Assembly: GCF_037971845.1 (NCBI RefSeq)
Contig: NZ_CP150227.1
Coordinates: 6,758,001-6,822,000 of the forward strand
Source: Paenibacillus sp. FSL R5-0766
Lineage (GTDB): Bacteria; Bacillota; Bacilli; Paenibacillales; Paenibacillaceae
DNA: 64,000 nt
Direction: 5' to 3'
The notes beneath the pieces are model-generated. The model ran no database searches, was not told where the DNA came from, and saw only the letters and a list, made by a program, of their open reading frames with translations. Numbering within the stretch: position 1 is the first letter of the stretch; each line of letters starts with the position of its first letter. This document shows, one piece after another, positions 44,625 through 52,462 of the stretch. The position numbers were made by a program, and so were the translations under genes.

Positions 44625-45542
44625 GTGAGCAGTTCACTCTTTACACTAACATTAATCTTCACAGCTTTACTTGTGATACATATCGTATACAAAATTATTG
44701 CAAAGCTTCAGCCAAGCAAAGACTATTCAGGCATCGGCCAAAAAATCAAAACCTGGTGGGGCATGTTCGTAATCTTCTGCCTCGCAACCCTCTTCAACCC
44801 CATTGTATCGCTGATTTCCCTCATGGTGCTCGCATTCTTCTCACTCAAAGAATACTTCTCCATGATTCGCAGTACACGCAAAGCCGACCGCAGGCTGTTC
44901 CTATGGGCGTATCTGGCGATTCCGGTTCAGTTCTACTGGATCTACATTGGATGGTATGGCATGTTTATCGTGTTTATTCCACTATATGTGTTCCTGGTGC
45001 TGCCCCTGCCGCGTCTGATCAACAAAGGTACGGTCGGGTTCCTGCGCAGTGTCAGCTCCACACAATGGGGACTTATGCTGATGGTGTTCGGACTGAGCCA
45101 CCTGGCCTATTTTCCTTTTGCCACACCGGAGTATGGGTCCAAGCTGGTATTGTTCTTGGTCGTGTTAACACAGCTTAATGATGTGGTGCACTATCTGGTC
45201 TCTCTCTATCTGGGCAAACGAAAAGTGGTGCCTACCGCCAATCCTTTTGTCACCTGGGAAGGGTTCGCGTGTGCGTTTATTGTAACGACAGCAACGTCGT
45301 ATTTTATCCATCCCTACCTGACGCCATTTGATTGGAAATTCTCGCTGTTCATCGGGGTCTTGATCAGTCTGGCCGGATTCTTTGGCAGTCTGACGGTGTC
45401 TGTACTGAAGCGCGACCTATTAATTGGGGATGACAACAAGTTCGATTCGCTCAAAAAAAGCTACCTGAGCCGGGTCGACAGCTTGACCTATACCTCGCCG
45501 GTTATGTTCCACGTGGTCCGTTATTTCTTTGACTTTATGTAG
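44625..45542 (+). CDS. CdsA-like phosphatidate cytidylyltransferase family membrane protein
   Basis: A 305-residue multi-span membrane protein. Its C-terminal part FGSLTVSVLKRDLLIGDD recalls the CdsA signature S-x-x-KR-x-x-x-x-KD, but the later P-GHGG-x-x-DRxD box is degenerate (YLSRVDSLTYTSPVMFHVV). The family makes CDP-diacylglycerol; a related branch of membrane proteins keeps only part of the signature. The housekeeping cdsA is probably elsewhere. The start is a GTG with CAGGTGA upstream. Confidence 0.78.
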   Translation: MSSSLFTLTLIFTALLVIHIVYKIIAKLQPSKDYSGIGQKIKTWWGMFVIFCLATLFNPIVSLISLMVLAFFSLKEYFSMIRSTRKADRRLFLWAYLAIPVQFYWIYIGWYGMFIVFIPLYVFLVLPLPRLINKGTVGFLRSVSSTQWGLMLMVFGLSHLAYFPFATPEYGSKLVLFLVVLTQLNDVVHYLVSLYLGKRKVVPTANPFVTWEGFACAFIVTTATSYFIHPYLTPFDWKFSLFIGVLISLAGFFGSLTVSVLKRDLLIGDDNKFDSLKKSYLSRVDSLTYTSPVMFHVVRYFFDFM

Positions 45543-45587
45543 CAACAGAACGGATAGATCGGCGAGCTTGTAATTATGTATGTCAAA

Positions 45588-45612
45588 AAAAGCAGCCCAA
45601 GTGGCTGCTTTT
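45588..45612. terminator. Bidirectional terminator
   Basis: AAAAGCAGCC and GGCTGCTTTT form a perfect ten-pair stem with a five-base loop, flanked by A and T runs, between convergent genes. Confidence 0.9.
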
Positions 45613-45654
45613 CCTGTTCAACAGGCTCTAGACGGAGCCTTCATGATGTGCCTG

Positions 45655-46227
45655 CTACTTCAACGTAATTTCCTTTTCGGACATGATTTCGTTCCCCTCA
45701 TCATTTGTGAAGACAAATGTGGCTTTGCCCCGCTCGCCCTTCATCTCATCCGAATAGATAAAGCCGGAGAATTGTCCATTGCCGCTAAAGTAAAACCCCT
45801 CTTCACCATTTCCACCATGTTCAATGGCTTCCTGTAGCGAATTCACAATCGTAACCGTGTTAGACGTCCATCGCATCTCCGTTAGTGTATAGCCCTTCGG
45901 AACCTGCTTGATTCCAAAATCAAAGCTGTTACCCTCGCTCGGTTTCTCCGACTGGTCAATGACGATATCAATCTGCTCAGACGGTTCAGTGGATTCCGAT
46001 TGAGCCGTAGGCTTGCCGTCATCACCACTGGCACTGCCTTGGCTATTGTTATTCTTCGCATCCGCATTCGGAACAGAGTTTTCTCCAGCTTCCTCTACGG
46101 GTTGCTTCGATTGCGGATAAGCGTGCTCCTGAACCGATTCTCCACTAGTGCCGCAGGCACTGACAAATAGCGAAATACAGAGCACAGACATGCAAAGTGC
46201 AGATTTTTTTATATTTATTCTCATCAT
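45655..46227 (-). CDS. Hypothetical lipoprotein
   Basis: A 190-residue protein with a signal peptide and lipobox FVSACG, then a long Glu/Ser/Asn/Pro-rich linker (to about residue 90) and a compact C-terminal domain starting at FDFGIKQVPKGYTLTEMRW. I recognise no family. It follows GAAGGGAGA. Repeat copy B lies directly upstream, as copy A does for besA. Confidence 0.75.
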   Translation of the reverse strand: MMRINIKKSALCMSVLCISLFVSACGTSGESVQEHAYPQSKQPVEEAGENSVPNADAKNNNSQGSASGDDGKPTAQSESTEPSEQIDIVIDQSEKPSEGNSFDFGIKQVPKGYTLTEMRWTSNTVTIVNSLQEAIEHGGNGEEGFYFSGNGQFSGFIYSDEMKGERGKATFVFTNDEGNEIMSEKEITLK

Positions 46228-46263
46228 CTACTTCTCCCTTCATCCATCTACAGCACATATATC

Positions 46264-46494
46264 TATATCAGTTGAACTATTCATTTACACGATAACGGAG
46301 AGGACAGAAAAAACCTGAAAAAGCGAAGCGTTCGCCTACAAGCTTTCTGTAAGAAAGCTGCATCGGAAGCATACGCTATCCCCGGATTTTCCCCTTCAGA
46401 AAAGGGAATCAAAAAAATCTGGGGATAACAGCGATTGGAAGGTTAGTCTGTCATCGTAGTGTCAGTGTAAATATTCTTTAGTTCAACTTATATA
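46264..46494. repeat. MITE-like repeat, copy B, about 230 bp
   Basis: This is copy A in opposite orientation, with terminal inverted repeats TATATCAGTTGAACTA... (46264-46290) and the complement of TATATAAGTTGAACTA... (46465-46494). The central hairpin CTATCCCC-G-GATTTT (46376-46390; A on the other arm) pairs with AAAATC-T-GGGGATAA (46414-46428). A further 45-base segment holds a second hairpin, AGCTTTCTGTAAGAAAGCT (46341-46359), absent from copy A. It has no coding capacity. Confidence 0.8.
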
Positions 46495-46633
46495 GCACAC
46501 CACTTATTAATCACTACACCATATCGTCCCACATGAAGCTCCATTATATGTAAATGATTAATAAATTCAGTATGTAACTGCACCTCGATGAGTAAAAAAA
46601 GAACTCTGTTCATGACGTCATGCACTGTTTAAT

Positions 46634-47011
46634 TTATCGATCAAACCCAGGCAAGACCAACACTTGTCCAATCTGGATGGCGTTATGCTCGATTTTGTTC
46701 ACTTTCTTGATTGCTTCTATATACACACGAGTGTCCATCTGCTGAGGTTTATATGCCAATGAAATGCCCCACAGTGTATCTCCCTGAGATACCACGATCT
46801 GGTCACCCGATAATAATTGCTCATCCCCTGCAAATGCAGTGAATACAGCACTACACCCTATGATTATAATTAGAGTTATAGTGACGATCTTCATTAGCCA
46901 GGTTGGCGTCTTCACACGCTGCATGAATTGATCTTTAACATACACGGTGCGAGACTCGGACGTTTTGGTATAAACGGATTCATAAATACTTTTGTACGTA
47001 GAATATCTCAT
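46634..47011 (-). CDS. LysM-domain membrane-anchored protein (YneA-like)
   Basis: A 125-residue protein with a basic N-terminus, one membrane segment (IVTITLIIIIGCSAVFTAFA, about residues 42-61) and a C-terminal LysM domain (IVVSQGDTLWGISLAYKP...IQIGQVLVLPG) that would bind peptidoglycan. The layout equals the YneA cell-division inhibitor, which is SOS-controlled in Bacillus. However, lexA is not adjacent and I see no clear LexA site, so this is only family-level similarity. The start at 47011 has GGAGGT eight bases upstream. Confidence 0.78.
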   Translation of the reverse strand: MRYSTYKSIYESVYTKTSESRTVYVKDQFMQRVKTPTWLMKIVTITLIIIIGCSAVFTAFAGDEQLLSGDQIVVSQGDTLWGISLAYKPQQMDTRVYIEAIKKVNKIEHNAIQIGQVLVLPGFDR

Positions 47012-47316
47012 TCCAGTCGACCTCCAGACTTTCATTCCGCTAATCTTTAATTTCATGTTTACCTATGTATTTTTCCTATAACAATGAATGATCAATAATT
47101 TACTCTTTTACTGTATAGGTATCTTTGCCTAAGTATCCCTACCCTGATAGGTCTATACTACCAGTTCACTCTAAACAAATTCTGAACAACCGAATTTCAA
47201 TGTTATATCCGATTTAATCTATCCAATATTCGTGCCTGATTTTCGGCGATGCTTGCTGAAACGTTTTTCTATAATAGGTTATAGATAAAGATTCTAATGA
47301 GTAAGGACGTGCCCCC
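47012..47316. other. Intergenic region between LysM and ada
   Basis: This stretch must carry divergent promoters. A TATAAT at 47271-47276 lies about 40 bases before ada. A loose repeat of TAGGTAT/TAGGTCT motifs and GTATAG...CTATAC occurs near 47115-47160. I see no recognisable LexA site and no gene. Confidence 0.4.
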
Positions 47317-48381
47317 ATGATTTCTGCTGATCTAAAGGAACAATATTACGAGGCGCTTGTGGCCAAGGATTCGGAATACGAGGGTTTATTCTATGTTGGG
47401 GTCCGAACCACGGGTGTGTTCTGTCGTCCCACATGCCCGGCGCGAAAGCCAAAATTCGAAAACTGCGAATTTTATGAGACGGCTCAGCAGGCACTTCTGG
47501 CCTCTTATCGCCCTTGCCAGCGCTGTCGCCCGCTCTCTCACCCCAACCAAGTATCCGATGTCGTTCGCATATTAGTGGAAGCTGTGGAGAAAAATCCGGA
47601 GAAACGCTGGAAAGGACAGGATTTCAAGGCCCTCTCCATCGATGAATCCACGGCGCGCCGTCAGTTCAAGAAGCGGTTCGGCATGACCTTTGTCGAATAT
47701 GCTCGCGCCCGACGCATGGGTCTTGCCCTGAAGAATATTCGCTCCGGCCGCACCGTGATTGATAGCCAATTATCTACCGGATATGAATCAAGCAGCGGCT
47801 TCCGCGATGCCTTTTCACGGATCATGGGTGCCGCCCCTACACAAGTCGATGAAGGACATATCCTAAAAGCGTCCTGGATTGACACCCGCCTCGGCCCGAT
47901 GATGGCTATTGCTGATGAGGAGTCGCTATATTTACTGGAATTTGTGGACCGCAGAGGTCTGGAACGCGAAGTTGAGCGTCTGCGCAAACGAACCAAATCA
48001 GCTATTGTACCCGGCACTACGGCTCCCATACAGTCCATTGAGCGTGAACTAAAAGAGTACTTTCAGGGAAAAAGGACAGCATTCGACACACCGTTGTTCT
48101 GTTTAGGAACACCATTTCAAAAGCGTGTGTGGGACGAGTTGCTGGCCATTCCGGCTGGTGAAACGAGGTCATATCAGGAGATTGCAAATGCACTGGGAAA
48201 ACCGACTGCTTGCCGAGCTGTGGCACAGGCAAATGGGGCCAATCAGCTTGCGATTGTGATTCCATGCCACCGTGTAATCAATGCTAGTGGTGAGCTGGGC
48301 GGATATGGCGGGGGATTAACTCGCAAAAACTGGCTTTTGACTCACGAGAAACAGGGGCAGGAACAGGATCGCTGCGAATAA
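47317..48381 (+). CDS. ada: Bifunctional Ada: transcriptional activator and O6-alkylguanine/phosphotriester DNA alkyltransferase
   Basis: A 354-residue protein joining the Cys4 zinc and phosphotriester-repair domain (Cys36, 40, 67 and 70 in FCRPTCPARKP and YRPCQRC), an AraC-type HTH (about 90-175; RQFKKRFGMTFVEYARARRMG) and the C-terminal O6-methylguanine transferase with VIPCHRVI. B. subtilis splits these functions into AdaA and AdaB; here they are fused as in E. coli. Alkylation of the N-terminal Cys would turn it into an activator of its own gene. The ATG follows AAGGA. Confidence 0.93.
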   Translation: MISADLKEQYYEALVAKDSEYEGLFYVGVRTTGVFCRPTCPARKPKFENCEFYETAQQALLASYRPCQRCRPLSHPNQVSDVVRILVEAVEKNPEKRWKGQDFKALSIDESTARRQFKKRFGMTFVEYARARRMGLALKNIRSGRTVIDSQLSTGYESSSGFRDAFSRIMGAAPTQVDEGHILKASWIDTRLGPMMAIADEESLYLLEFVDRRGLEREVERLRKRTKSAIVPGTTAPIQSIERELKEYFQGKRTAFDTPLFCLGTPFQKRVWDELLAIPAGETRSYQEIANALGKPTACRAVAQANGANQLAIVIPCHRVINASGELGGYGGGLTRKNWLLTHEKQGQEQDRCE

Positions 48382-48454
48382 CGGAATGAAGTAATGAAGT
48401 ACGCATCAAATGTCCAAAGGAATGCATGATATAACAAAGGAGAGTCAACATAAT

Positions 48455-49228
48455 ATGAGTACCTTAGAAGAAAAAGCAGCGTTGTTCCAACAATACCATG
48501 TGAAAGGAAAACCACTTGTTCTGATCAATGTGTGGGATGCCGGAAGCGCACAAACCATCCAATCCACTGGAGCAACGGCTATTGCTACCGGAAGCTGGTC
48601 CGTTGCTGCGGCCCACGGTGAACACGATGGTGAAGCCATGCCATTCCATCTGGTGCTTGCCAATCTTGCACGGATTACAGCGAGCGTGGACCTGCCTGTA
48701 ACAATCGATATAGAGGGAGGGTATGGGAGGTCTGTGTCAGAAGTGAAGCAAAATATCCTGCAAGTCATCGATCATGGTGCTGTAGGAATCAACATTGAAG
48801 ATCAACTTCCCGCTGGCTTGGGATTGTACACTGTGGTGGAGCAATGCCCGAGATTGTCCACCGCCCGGGAAGCTGCGGAGCAGGCAGGCATCCCGTTGTT
48901 CATTAACGCCCGCACAGATATTTTTCTGCAACATGCACCTGAACACCATAACCACTCTCTCCTGGAGGAAGCACTTATACGTTCGAGCCATTATGCAGAT
49001 GCAGGAGCCAATGGTCTGTTTGTACCCGGTTTGCAGGATCACCAACTGATCCAGGAATTGTGCGAGCGTTCACCGCTGCCAATTAACGTTATGGTTACGT
49101 CTCCTGAGCCTTCACCAAAACAACTTGCCACACTGGGTGTAGCACGCGTAAGCTATGGACCTTATCCTTATCTGCAAGCTATGGAACACCTGAAAGAACT
49201 GGGGAGAAACATTTTATCGGGAAATTAA
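48455..49228 (+). CDS. Isocitrate lyase/phosphoenolpyruvate mutase superfamily enzyme
   Basis: A 257-residue TIM-barrel protein with LINVWDAGSAQTIQSTGATAI, the acidic TIDIEGGYG metal region, GVGINIEDQL-type strand (AVGINIEDQL) and FINARTD. It would cleave or form a C-C or C-P bond next to a carboxylate; the substrate is not known. The ATG at 48455 (MSTLEEKAALF) has AAGGAG upstream. Confidence 0.88.
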   Translation: MSTLEEKAALFQQYHVKGKPLVLINVWDAGSAQTIQSTGATAIATGSWSVAAAHGEHDGEAMPFHLVLANLARITASVDLPVTIDIEGGYGRSVSEVKQNILQVIDHGAVGINIEDQLPAGLGLYTVVEQCPRLSTAREAAEQAGIPLFINARTDIFLQHAPEHHNHSLLEEALIRSSHYADAGANGLFVPGLQDHQLIQELCERSPLPINVMVTSPEPSPKQLATLGVARVSYGPYPYLQAMEHLKELGRNILSGN

Positions 49229-49278
49229 CAGGAGGGCATGTTATAATCACCTCTATTGAACATTTACAGGAGGCAATT

Positions 49279-49797
49279 ATGCTTAACGTGGAACAAAAGC
49301 TAGAAGTACTACAATCGTATCCCCAACTGCAACGCAAAGATGTTTCTCTCGGTCGTGTTAATTTCCACTACGAGGAAAGCGCGTATGATAAAAAGATTGT
49401 TGCTCTCCATATTCACCCTAACGGTAACGGTTATATCTATGCAGGGCTACTGCCTAACTATGAGACCGATGCTAAAGGATTCGTCAATATTCGTGATTAC
49501 TCCGAAGCAGATCTGCGCACATTGTTAGATGAAACGATCCAAGCGATGTCTCACAATCCCAACGCAGTTGAATTTAAAGAACCAGAACAAGTAAAAGCTG
49601 CTGCTCCTGTATTGTCTGCAACCTCTACGGGTGGCGGAACGTGGATCGATGAAGATGGACATACGCTGACTTTAAAATACGAAGATGACATGTGGTATGT
49701 GTATTCCGGTGTTAATCTGGATATGGCTTTTGAAACGCGTAGCGAAGCCGGCGAGTACCTAAAAGACGAAGGATTCAAACCGCAGGCTCAGGCTTAA
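49279..49797 (+). CDS. Hypothetical protein
   Basis: A 172-residue soluble acidic protein with an N-terminal half starting MLNVEQKLEVLQSYPQLQRKDVSLGRVNFHYEESAYDKK broken by HIHPNGNGYIYAG, and a C-terminal beta-rich half (GGGTWIDEDGHTLTLKYEDDMWYVYSG). The ATG follows ACAGGAGG. I recognise no family; its two-part layout suggests two small domains. Confidence 0.75.
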   Translation: MLNVEQKLEVLQSYPQLQRKDVSLGRVNFHYEESAYDKKIVALHIHPNGNGYIYAGLLPNYETDAKGFVNIRDYSEADLRTLLDETIQAMSHNPNAVEFKEPEQVKAAAPVLSATSTGGGTWIDEDGHTLTLKYEDDMWYVYSGVNLDMAFETRSEAGEYLKDEGFKPQAQA

Positions 49798-49868
49798 GGG
49801 ATACACCTCCATTTGGAATTACACACACAGATTGTTGAATAGGTATATTCGGTGATCTAGGATGATAC

Positions 49869-49903
49869 AAAAAACACGAGGCGTGTTCGCACTCGTGTTT
49901 TTT
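49869..49903. terminator. Bidirectional terminator
   Basis: AAAAAACACGAG pairs perfectly with CTCGTGTTTTTT between the hypothetical gene and the convergent ABC operon. Confidence 0.92.
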
Positions 49904-49963
49904 GGTTTACAGGAAATTTCGCATAGATTTATTGCCCCGGTTCCTTTATATAACTGTTTCCTG

Positions 49964-50662
49964 TCAGTCTTTTTTGGATTTCATGGTAAGCGGCGCATTC
50001 TTCATCATCGGGTAGGTAGAGAGAAGTAGCGCACCACCAATGAATCCCAGAACGGTGAACAATGTCATGCGATTGATCCTAGCAATCCACAACATAAACT
50101 CACCAAGATCGCCCAATGTAATTATCAGCGTAATGACCAAGCCAACCCCGAAAAACATAATGAAGAAGTTACGCATCCCTAAGCGCATCCAACAAACCGT
50201 TGGGAAGACAGAGATTCCCAGTACGAGAAAGCCGCACATCAGATCGATCCACAGGTAGGATAAGAAATGATATTTGCTTGAATACAACATGCCTGGTTGA
50301 TAAAGGGTTACGTCAACAATTCCTTTTTCCTGAAGCAGGTGTAAGAGGAAGTACGCCACATGCAGAATGATCATGGTGCCCGCAACCATCCATACCGAAT
50401 TCATATAGAAGGATTTCATGAATTGAATTCGTGTACTGCCCATTCCAATCGCAACCGGAAACAGTGTAATCATTCCCCCGATTGCAAACGTACATATCCC
50501 TCCGTACATGGGACCAAACAGTTGCGTAGCATACGAGACATCAAATATGAAGCCAATGGCCAAATATACAACGGCGAGCATTAGAGCGATGGATGAAAAT
50601 ATGCCCAGATACAAACGCATATCATCACGAATCAGTCGGTTCGTACCTTTTACTGCGTTCAT
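49964..50662 (-). CDS. ABC transporter membrane subunit of a GntR-ABC operon
   Basis: A 232-residue protein with six predicted spans (LGIFSSIALMLAVVYLAIGF; MYGGICTFAIGGMITLFP; MVAGTMIILHVAYFLLHLL; LWIDLMCGFLVLGISVFP; FFIMFFGVGLVITLIITLG; FTVLGFIGGALLLST). It overlaps the ATPase gene by four bases and would form the channel of the transporter. The transported compound is unknown; YtrA-type systems respond to wall-active antibiotics. Confidence 0.82.
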   Translation of the reverse strand: MNAVKGTNRLIRDDMRLYLGIFSSIALMLAVVYLAIGFIFDVSYATQLFGPMYGGICTFAIGGMITLFPVAIGMGSTRIQFMKSFYMNSVWMVAGTMIILHVAYFLLHLLQEKGIVDVTLYQPGMLYSSKYHFLSYLWIDLMCGFLVLGISVFPTVCWMRLGMRNFFIMFFGVGLVITLIITLGDLGEFMLWIARINRMTLFTVLGFIGGALLLSTYPMMKNAPLTMKSKKD

Positions 50663-51534
50663 GGTTTAACCCCCTCTTGATTACGGGTCCTGTTAACCAA
50701 ATAATCTTGTAATGTCGCTTTCTCAATGGAAAGTCCCTGCGAATGAGCGATATCCTTCCACATTTTCGAGTAGGGCTCATCAATCATCACTTTCACAGTT
50801 GATCCCATCTGGGAAGACTCTATAACTTTAACACCTGCTGTAACTCGGTTAATATCATCAATTACCCCTGTTAGAAGAACTCCTTTTTCGCGCATCTCTT
50901 CCATCGGTTGATTTAACAACACCTCTCCGGCTTGCAAAACGATAAGGGACTCACATAAAGGCTGAATCTCCTCAATATGATGGCTGGATATCAGAATCAG
51001 ACGCGGGTTATCTTCATAACTTTCCAGTAGCGCATTATAGAAGAATTTACGCTTTTCAGCATCGAGCCCATTGGTGGGTTCATCCAGAATGGTTATCTTA
51101 GCATTACTGGCAAGACCTAATATAATCTGGGTGGCAGTCTTCATGCCTTTCGAAAATTTAATGATCTTTTTCTTCTCCGGTAGTTCGAACACATCGATTA
51201 AACGTTCCGCCAACTCCTGATTCCACTGCGGATGAAAATATTGCCCCATTTGAACCAGGTCACTAACCGTCCAGTTTTTGCCCAAGGGATGATTCTCCTG
51301 GATGTAGCACAGATGCTCTTGGGCAGCCAGATTATTATAGGGGTCTTGACCCATGATCTGAACGGTTCCACTGTCCGGGCGGTTATGCCCTGCAAGTAAA
51401 CTCATCAGTGTTGTTTTACCAGCTCCATTTCTTCCCCAGATTGCACTAATGATTGGCTCACTCTCATGTAGCGTAACCTGGTTCAGAACGGGCGTCTTCT
51501 GGTAGCTGTAGTTGACCTGCTCCATATGAATCAT
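50659..51534 (-). CDS. ABC transporter ATP-binding protein
   Basis: A 291-residue ATPase with Walker A GRNGAGKTTLMSLLAG, Q-loop region IQENHPLG, the signature FSKGMKTATQ, which is a variant of LSGGQ, and Walker B ITILDEPTNGLD. The His switch lies in LISSHHIEE. The ATG overlaps the GntR gene stop and follows AAGGAG. Together with the next gene it makes an exporter controlled by the GntR regulator. Confidence 0.93.
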   Translation of the reverse strand: MIHMEQVNYSYQKTPVLNQVTLHESEPIISAIWGRNGAGKTTLMSLLAGHNRPDSGTVQIMGQDPYNNLAAQEHLCYIQENHPLGKNWTVSDLVQMGQYFHPQWNQELAERLIDVFELPEKKKIIKFSKGMKTATQIILGLASNAKITILDEPTNGLDAEKRKFFYNALLESYEDNPRLILISSHHIEEIQPLCESLIVLQAGEVLLNQPMEEMREKGVLLTGVIDDINRVTAGVKVIESSQMGSTVKVMIDEPYSKMWKDIAHSQGLSIEKATLQDYLVNRTRNQEGVKP

Positions 51535-51911
51535 AACTCACTCTCCTTATCCTTCTTGCCGCGAATCAGATCAATGATCATGTCTTCATTCATGTGAATC
51601 CGTCTGGCTTCTTCAAGTAAAGGCTTGATGTATTCTTCATAAAAATCTTGCTTCCGTTCAACGAGCAATGCTTCTCTTGCTCCCTTTGCAACAAACATTC
51701 CAACACCTCGCTGTTTGTATATAATCCCCTTGTCCACGAGTTCCTGCAGTCCTTTGCGAGCTGTAGCCGGATTGATATTGTAGAAGCGTGACAGTTCATT
51801 GGTTGAGGGAACCTGTTCTTCCACCTTCAATCTACCCTCCACAATATCGTCCATAATCATTGTGGCAATCTGATGAAAAATAGGCTGAGATTCATCCAAA
51901 GTCGATTTCAT
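51531..51911 (-). CDS. GntR-family regulator of the YtrA subfamily
   Basis: A 126-residue short regulator with winged helix PSTNELSRFYNINPATARKGLQ and KGIIYKQRGVGMFV, then two helices for dimerisation, the size of the YtrA group. I prefer ATG 51911 (MKSTLDESQPIFHQIA) because the family normally starts at this block; an ATG at 51938 has no ribosome site. It is first in an overlapping three-gene operon and likely represses it through the palindrome at 51953-51974. Confidence 0.88.
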   Translation of the reverse strand: MKSTLDESQPIFHQIATMIMDDIVEGRLKVEEQVPSTNELSRFYNINPATARKGLQELVDKGIIYKQRGVGMFVAKGAREALLVERKQDFYEEYIKPLLEEARRIHMNEDMIIDLIRGKKDKESEL

Positions 51912-51952
51912 GTGCTTCCAACTTTCATACGTATTCATTAGTCAGTTAGTCG

Positions 51953-52001
51953 GTTAGTTACTCATGTAACTAACTATAGTATACAAAGACGCAAATGTAA
52001 A
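51953..52001 (-). promoter_or_regulatory. Promoter and YtrA-type operator
   Basis: The dyad GTTAGTTAC (51953-51961), four bases, GTAACTAAC (51966-51974) is perfect over nine bases. On the minus strand it overlaps the start region of a promoter with -35 TTTACA (51996-52001), 17 bases and -10 TATAGT (51973-51978). This is a good repressor site for the GntR protein. Confidence 0.8.
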
Positions 52002-52010
52002 TAGGCGAAC

Positions 52011-52181
52011 TTAATTCATTGCCTTTCCTACCTTGGCTCTGTTGTATTGATTAATAAGACCGTCCAGGACTACGGATTGCTGGATCACTTCCGGATGAAG
52101 CAGACTGCCGTATTCCATATGCATGCGATATAACAACTGTCTGGCATCTTCGATCCGTGATATCAAATCCAGCCGATCCAT
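52011..52181 (-). CDS. Spo0E-family aspartyl-phosphate phosphatase-like protein
   Basis: A 56-residue two-helix protein: MDRLDLISRIEDARQLLYR, then VIQQSVVLDGLINQYNR with the S-x-x-LD-x-LI-x-x-Y core of Spo0E-type proteins, which dephosphorylate Spo0A~P and hold back sporulation. The ATG at 52181 follows AAGGAGGG. It lies just downstream of the receptor/pro-peptide pair on the same strand but behind that unit's terminator. Confidence 0.88.
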   Translation of the reverse strand: MDRLDLISRIEDARQLLYRMHMEYGSLLHPEVIQQSVVLDGLINQYNRAKVGKAMN

Positions 52182-52272
52182 AGTATCCCTCCTTTTTGTC
52201 ATATTTTAGTGTATTATGCCAATCATAAGCGCATGTGAGATACGACATACTTATTCTTCCACTTTGATACAC

Positions 52273-52314
52273 AAAAAAGAACACCTCTGAAATAAATTCA
52301 GAAGTGTTCTTTTC
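52273..52314 (-). terminator. Terminator of the receptor/pro-peptide unit
   Basis: AAAAGAACACCTCTGAA and TTCAGAAGTGTTCTTTT form a long stem; the minus strand continues with T residues. It lies eight bases after the pro-peptide stop. Confidence 0.9.
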
Positions 52315-52321
52315 ATTTTTA

Positions 52322-52462
52322 TTACGTTCCAAATCCGTGATCAGCGGGTCTCATAATTTCGGGGTTCGGGATTTCATTGCCTGGGACAGGTTCCGTAGCA
52401 GGGACTACGATGAATACAACGATACTACAGGTAGCTATCAGCAAAGCCAACTTTCTCTTCAT
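52322..52462 (-). CDS. 46-residue secreted pro-peptide of a quorum-sensing pair (AloP-like)
   Basis: The frame starts at ATG 52462 inside the 3' end of the receptor gene (38-base overlap), with GAGGTG ten bases upstream, and ends with TAA before a terminator. The product has a basic start (MKRK), a hydrophobic segment LALLIATCSIVVFIVVPA and a short polar tail TEPVPGNEIPNPEIMRPADH followed by GFGT. This is the build of Phr, PapR, NprX and AimP precursors: exported, cut, and the C-terminal part re-imported to act on the receptor. Location directly after an HTH-TPR gene supports it. The mature peptide is not known; the C-terminal stretch from PEIMRPADH is the best guess. Confidence 0.78.
   Translation of the reverse strand: MKRKLALLIATCSIVVFIVVPATEPVPGNEIPNPEIMRPADHGFGT

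Noticed and set aside
45505..45520. Second parS-like site TGTTCCACGTGGTCCG
   Set aside because: It lies inside the CdsA-like coding sequence, only one arm is good, and the bases are fully explained by the codons for MFHVV.
46610..46621. Perfect palindrome CATGACGTCATG near the LysM gene end
   Set aside because: It is short, has no partner site and no clear position relative to a promoter, so it may well be chance.
47012..47316. Possible LexA/SOS box before the YneA-like LysM gene
   Set aside because: No CGAAC-N4-GTTCG-type dyad could be found, so SOS control is not supported.
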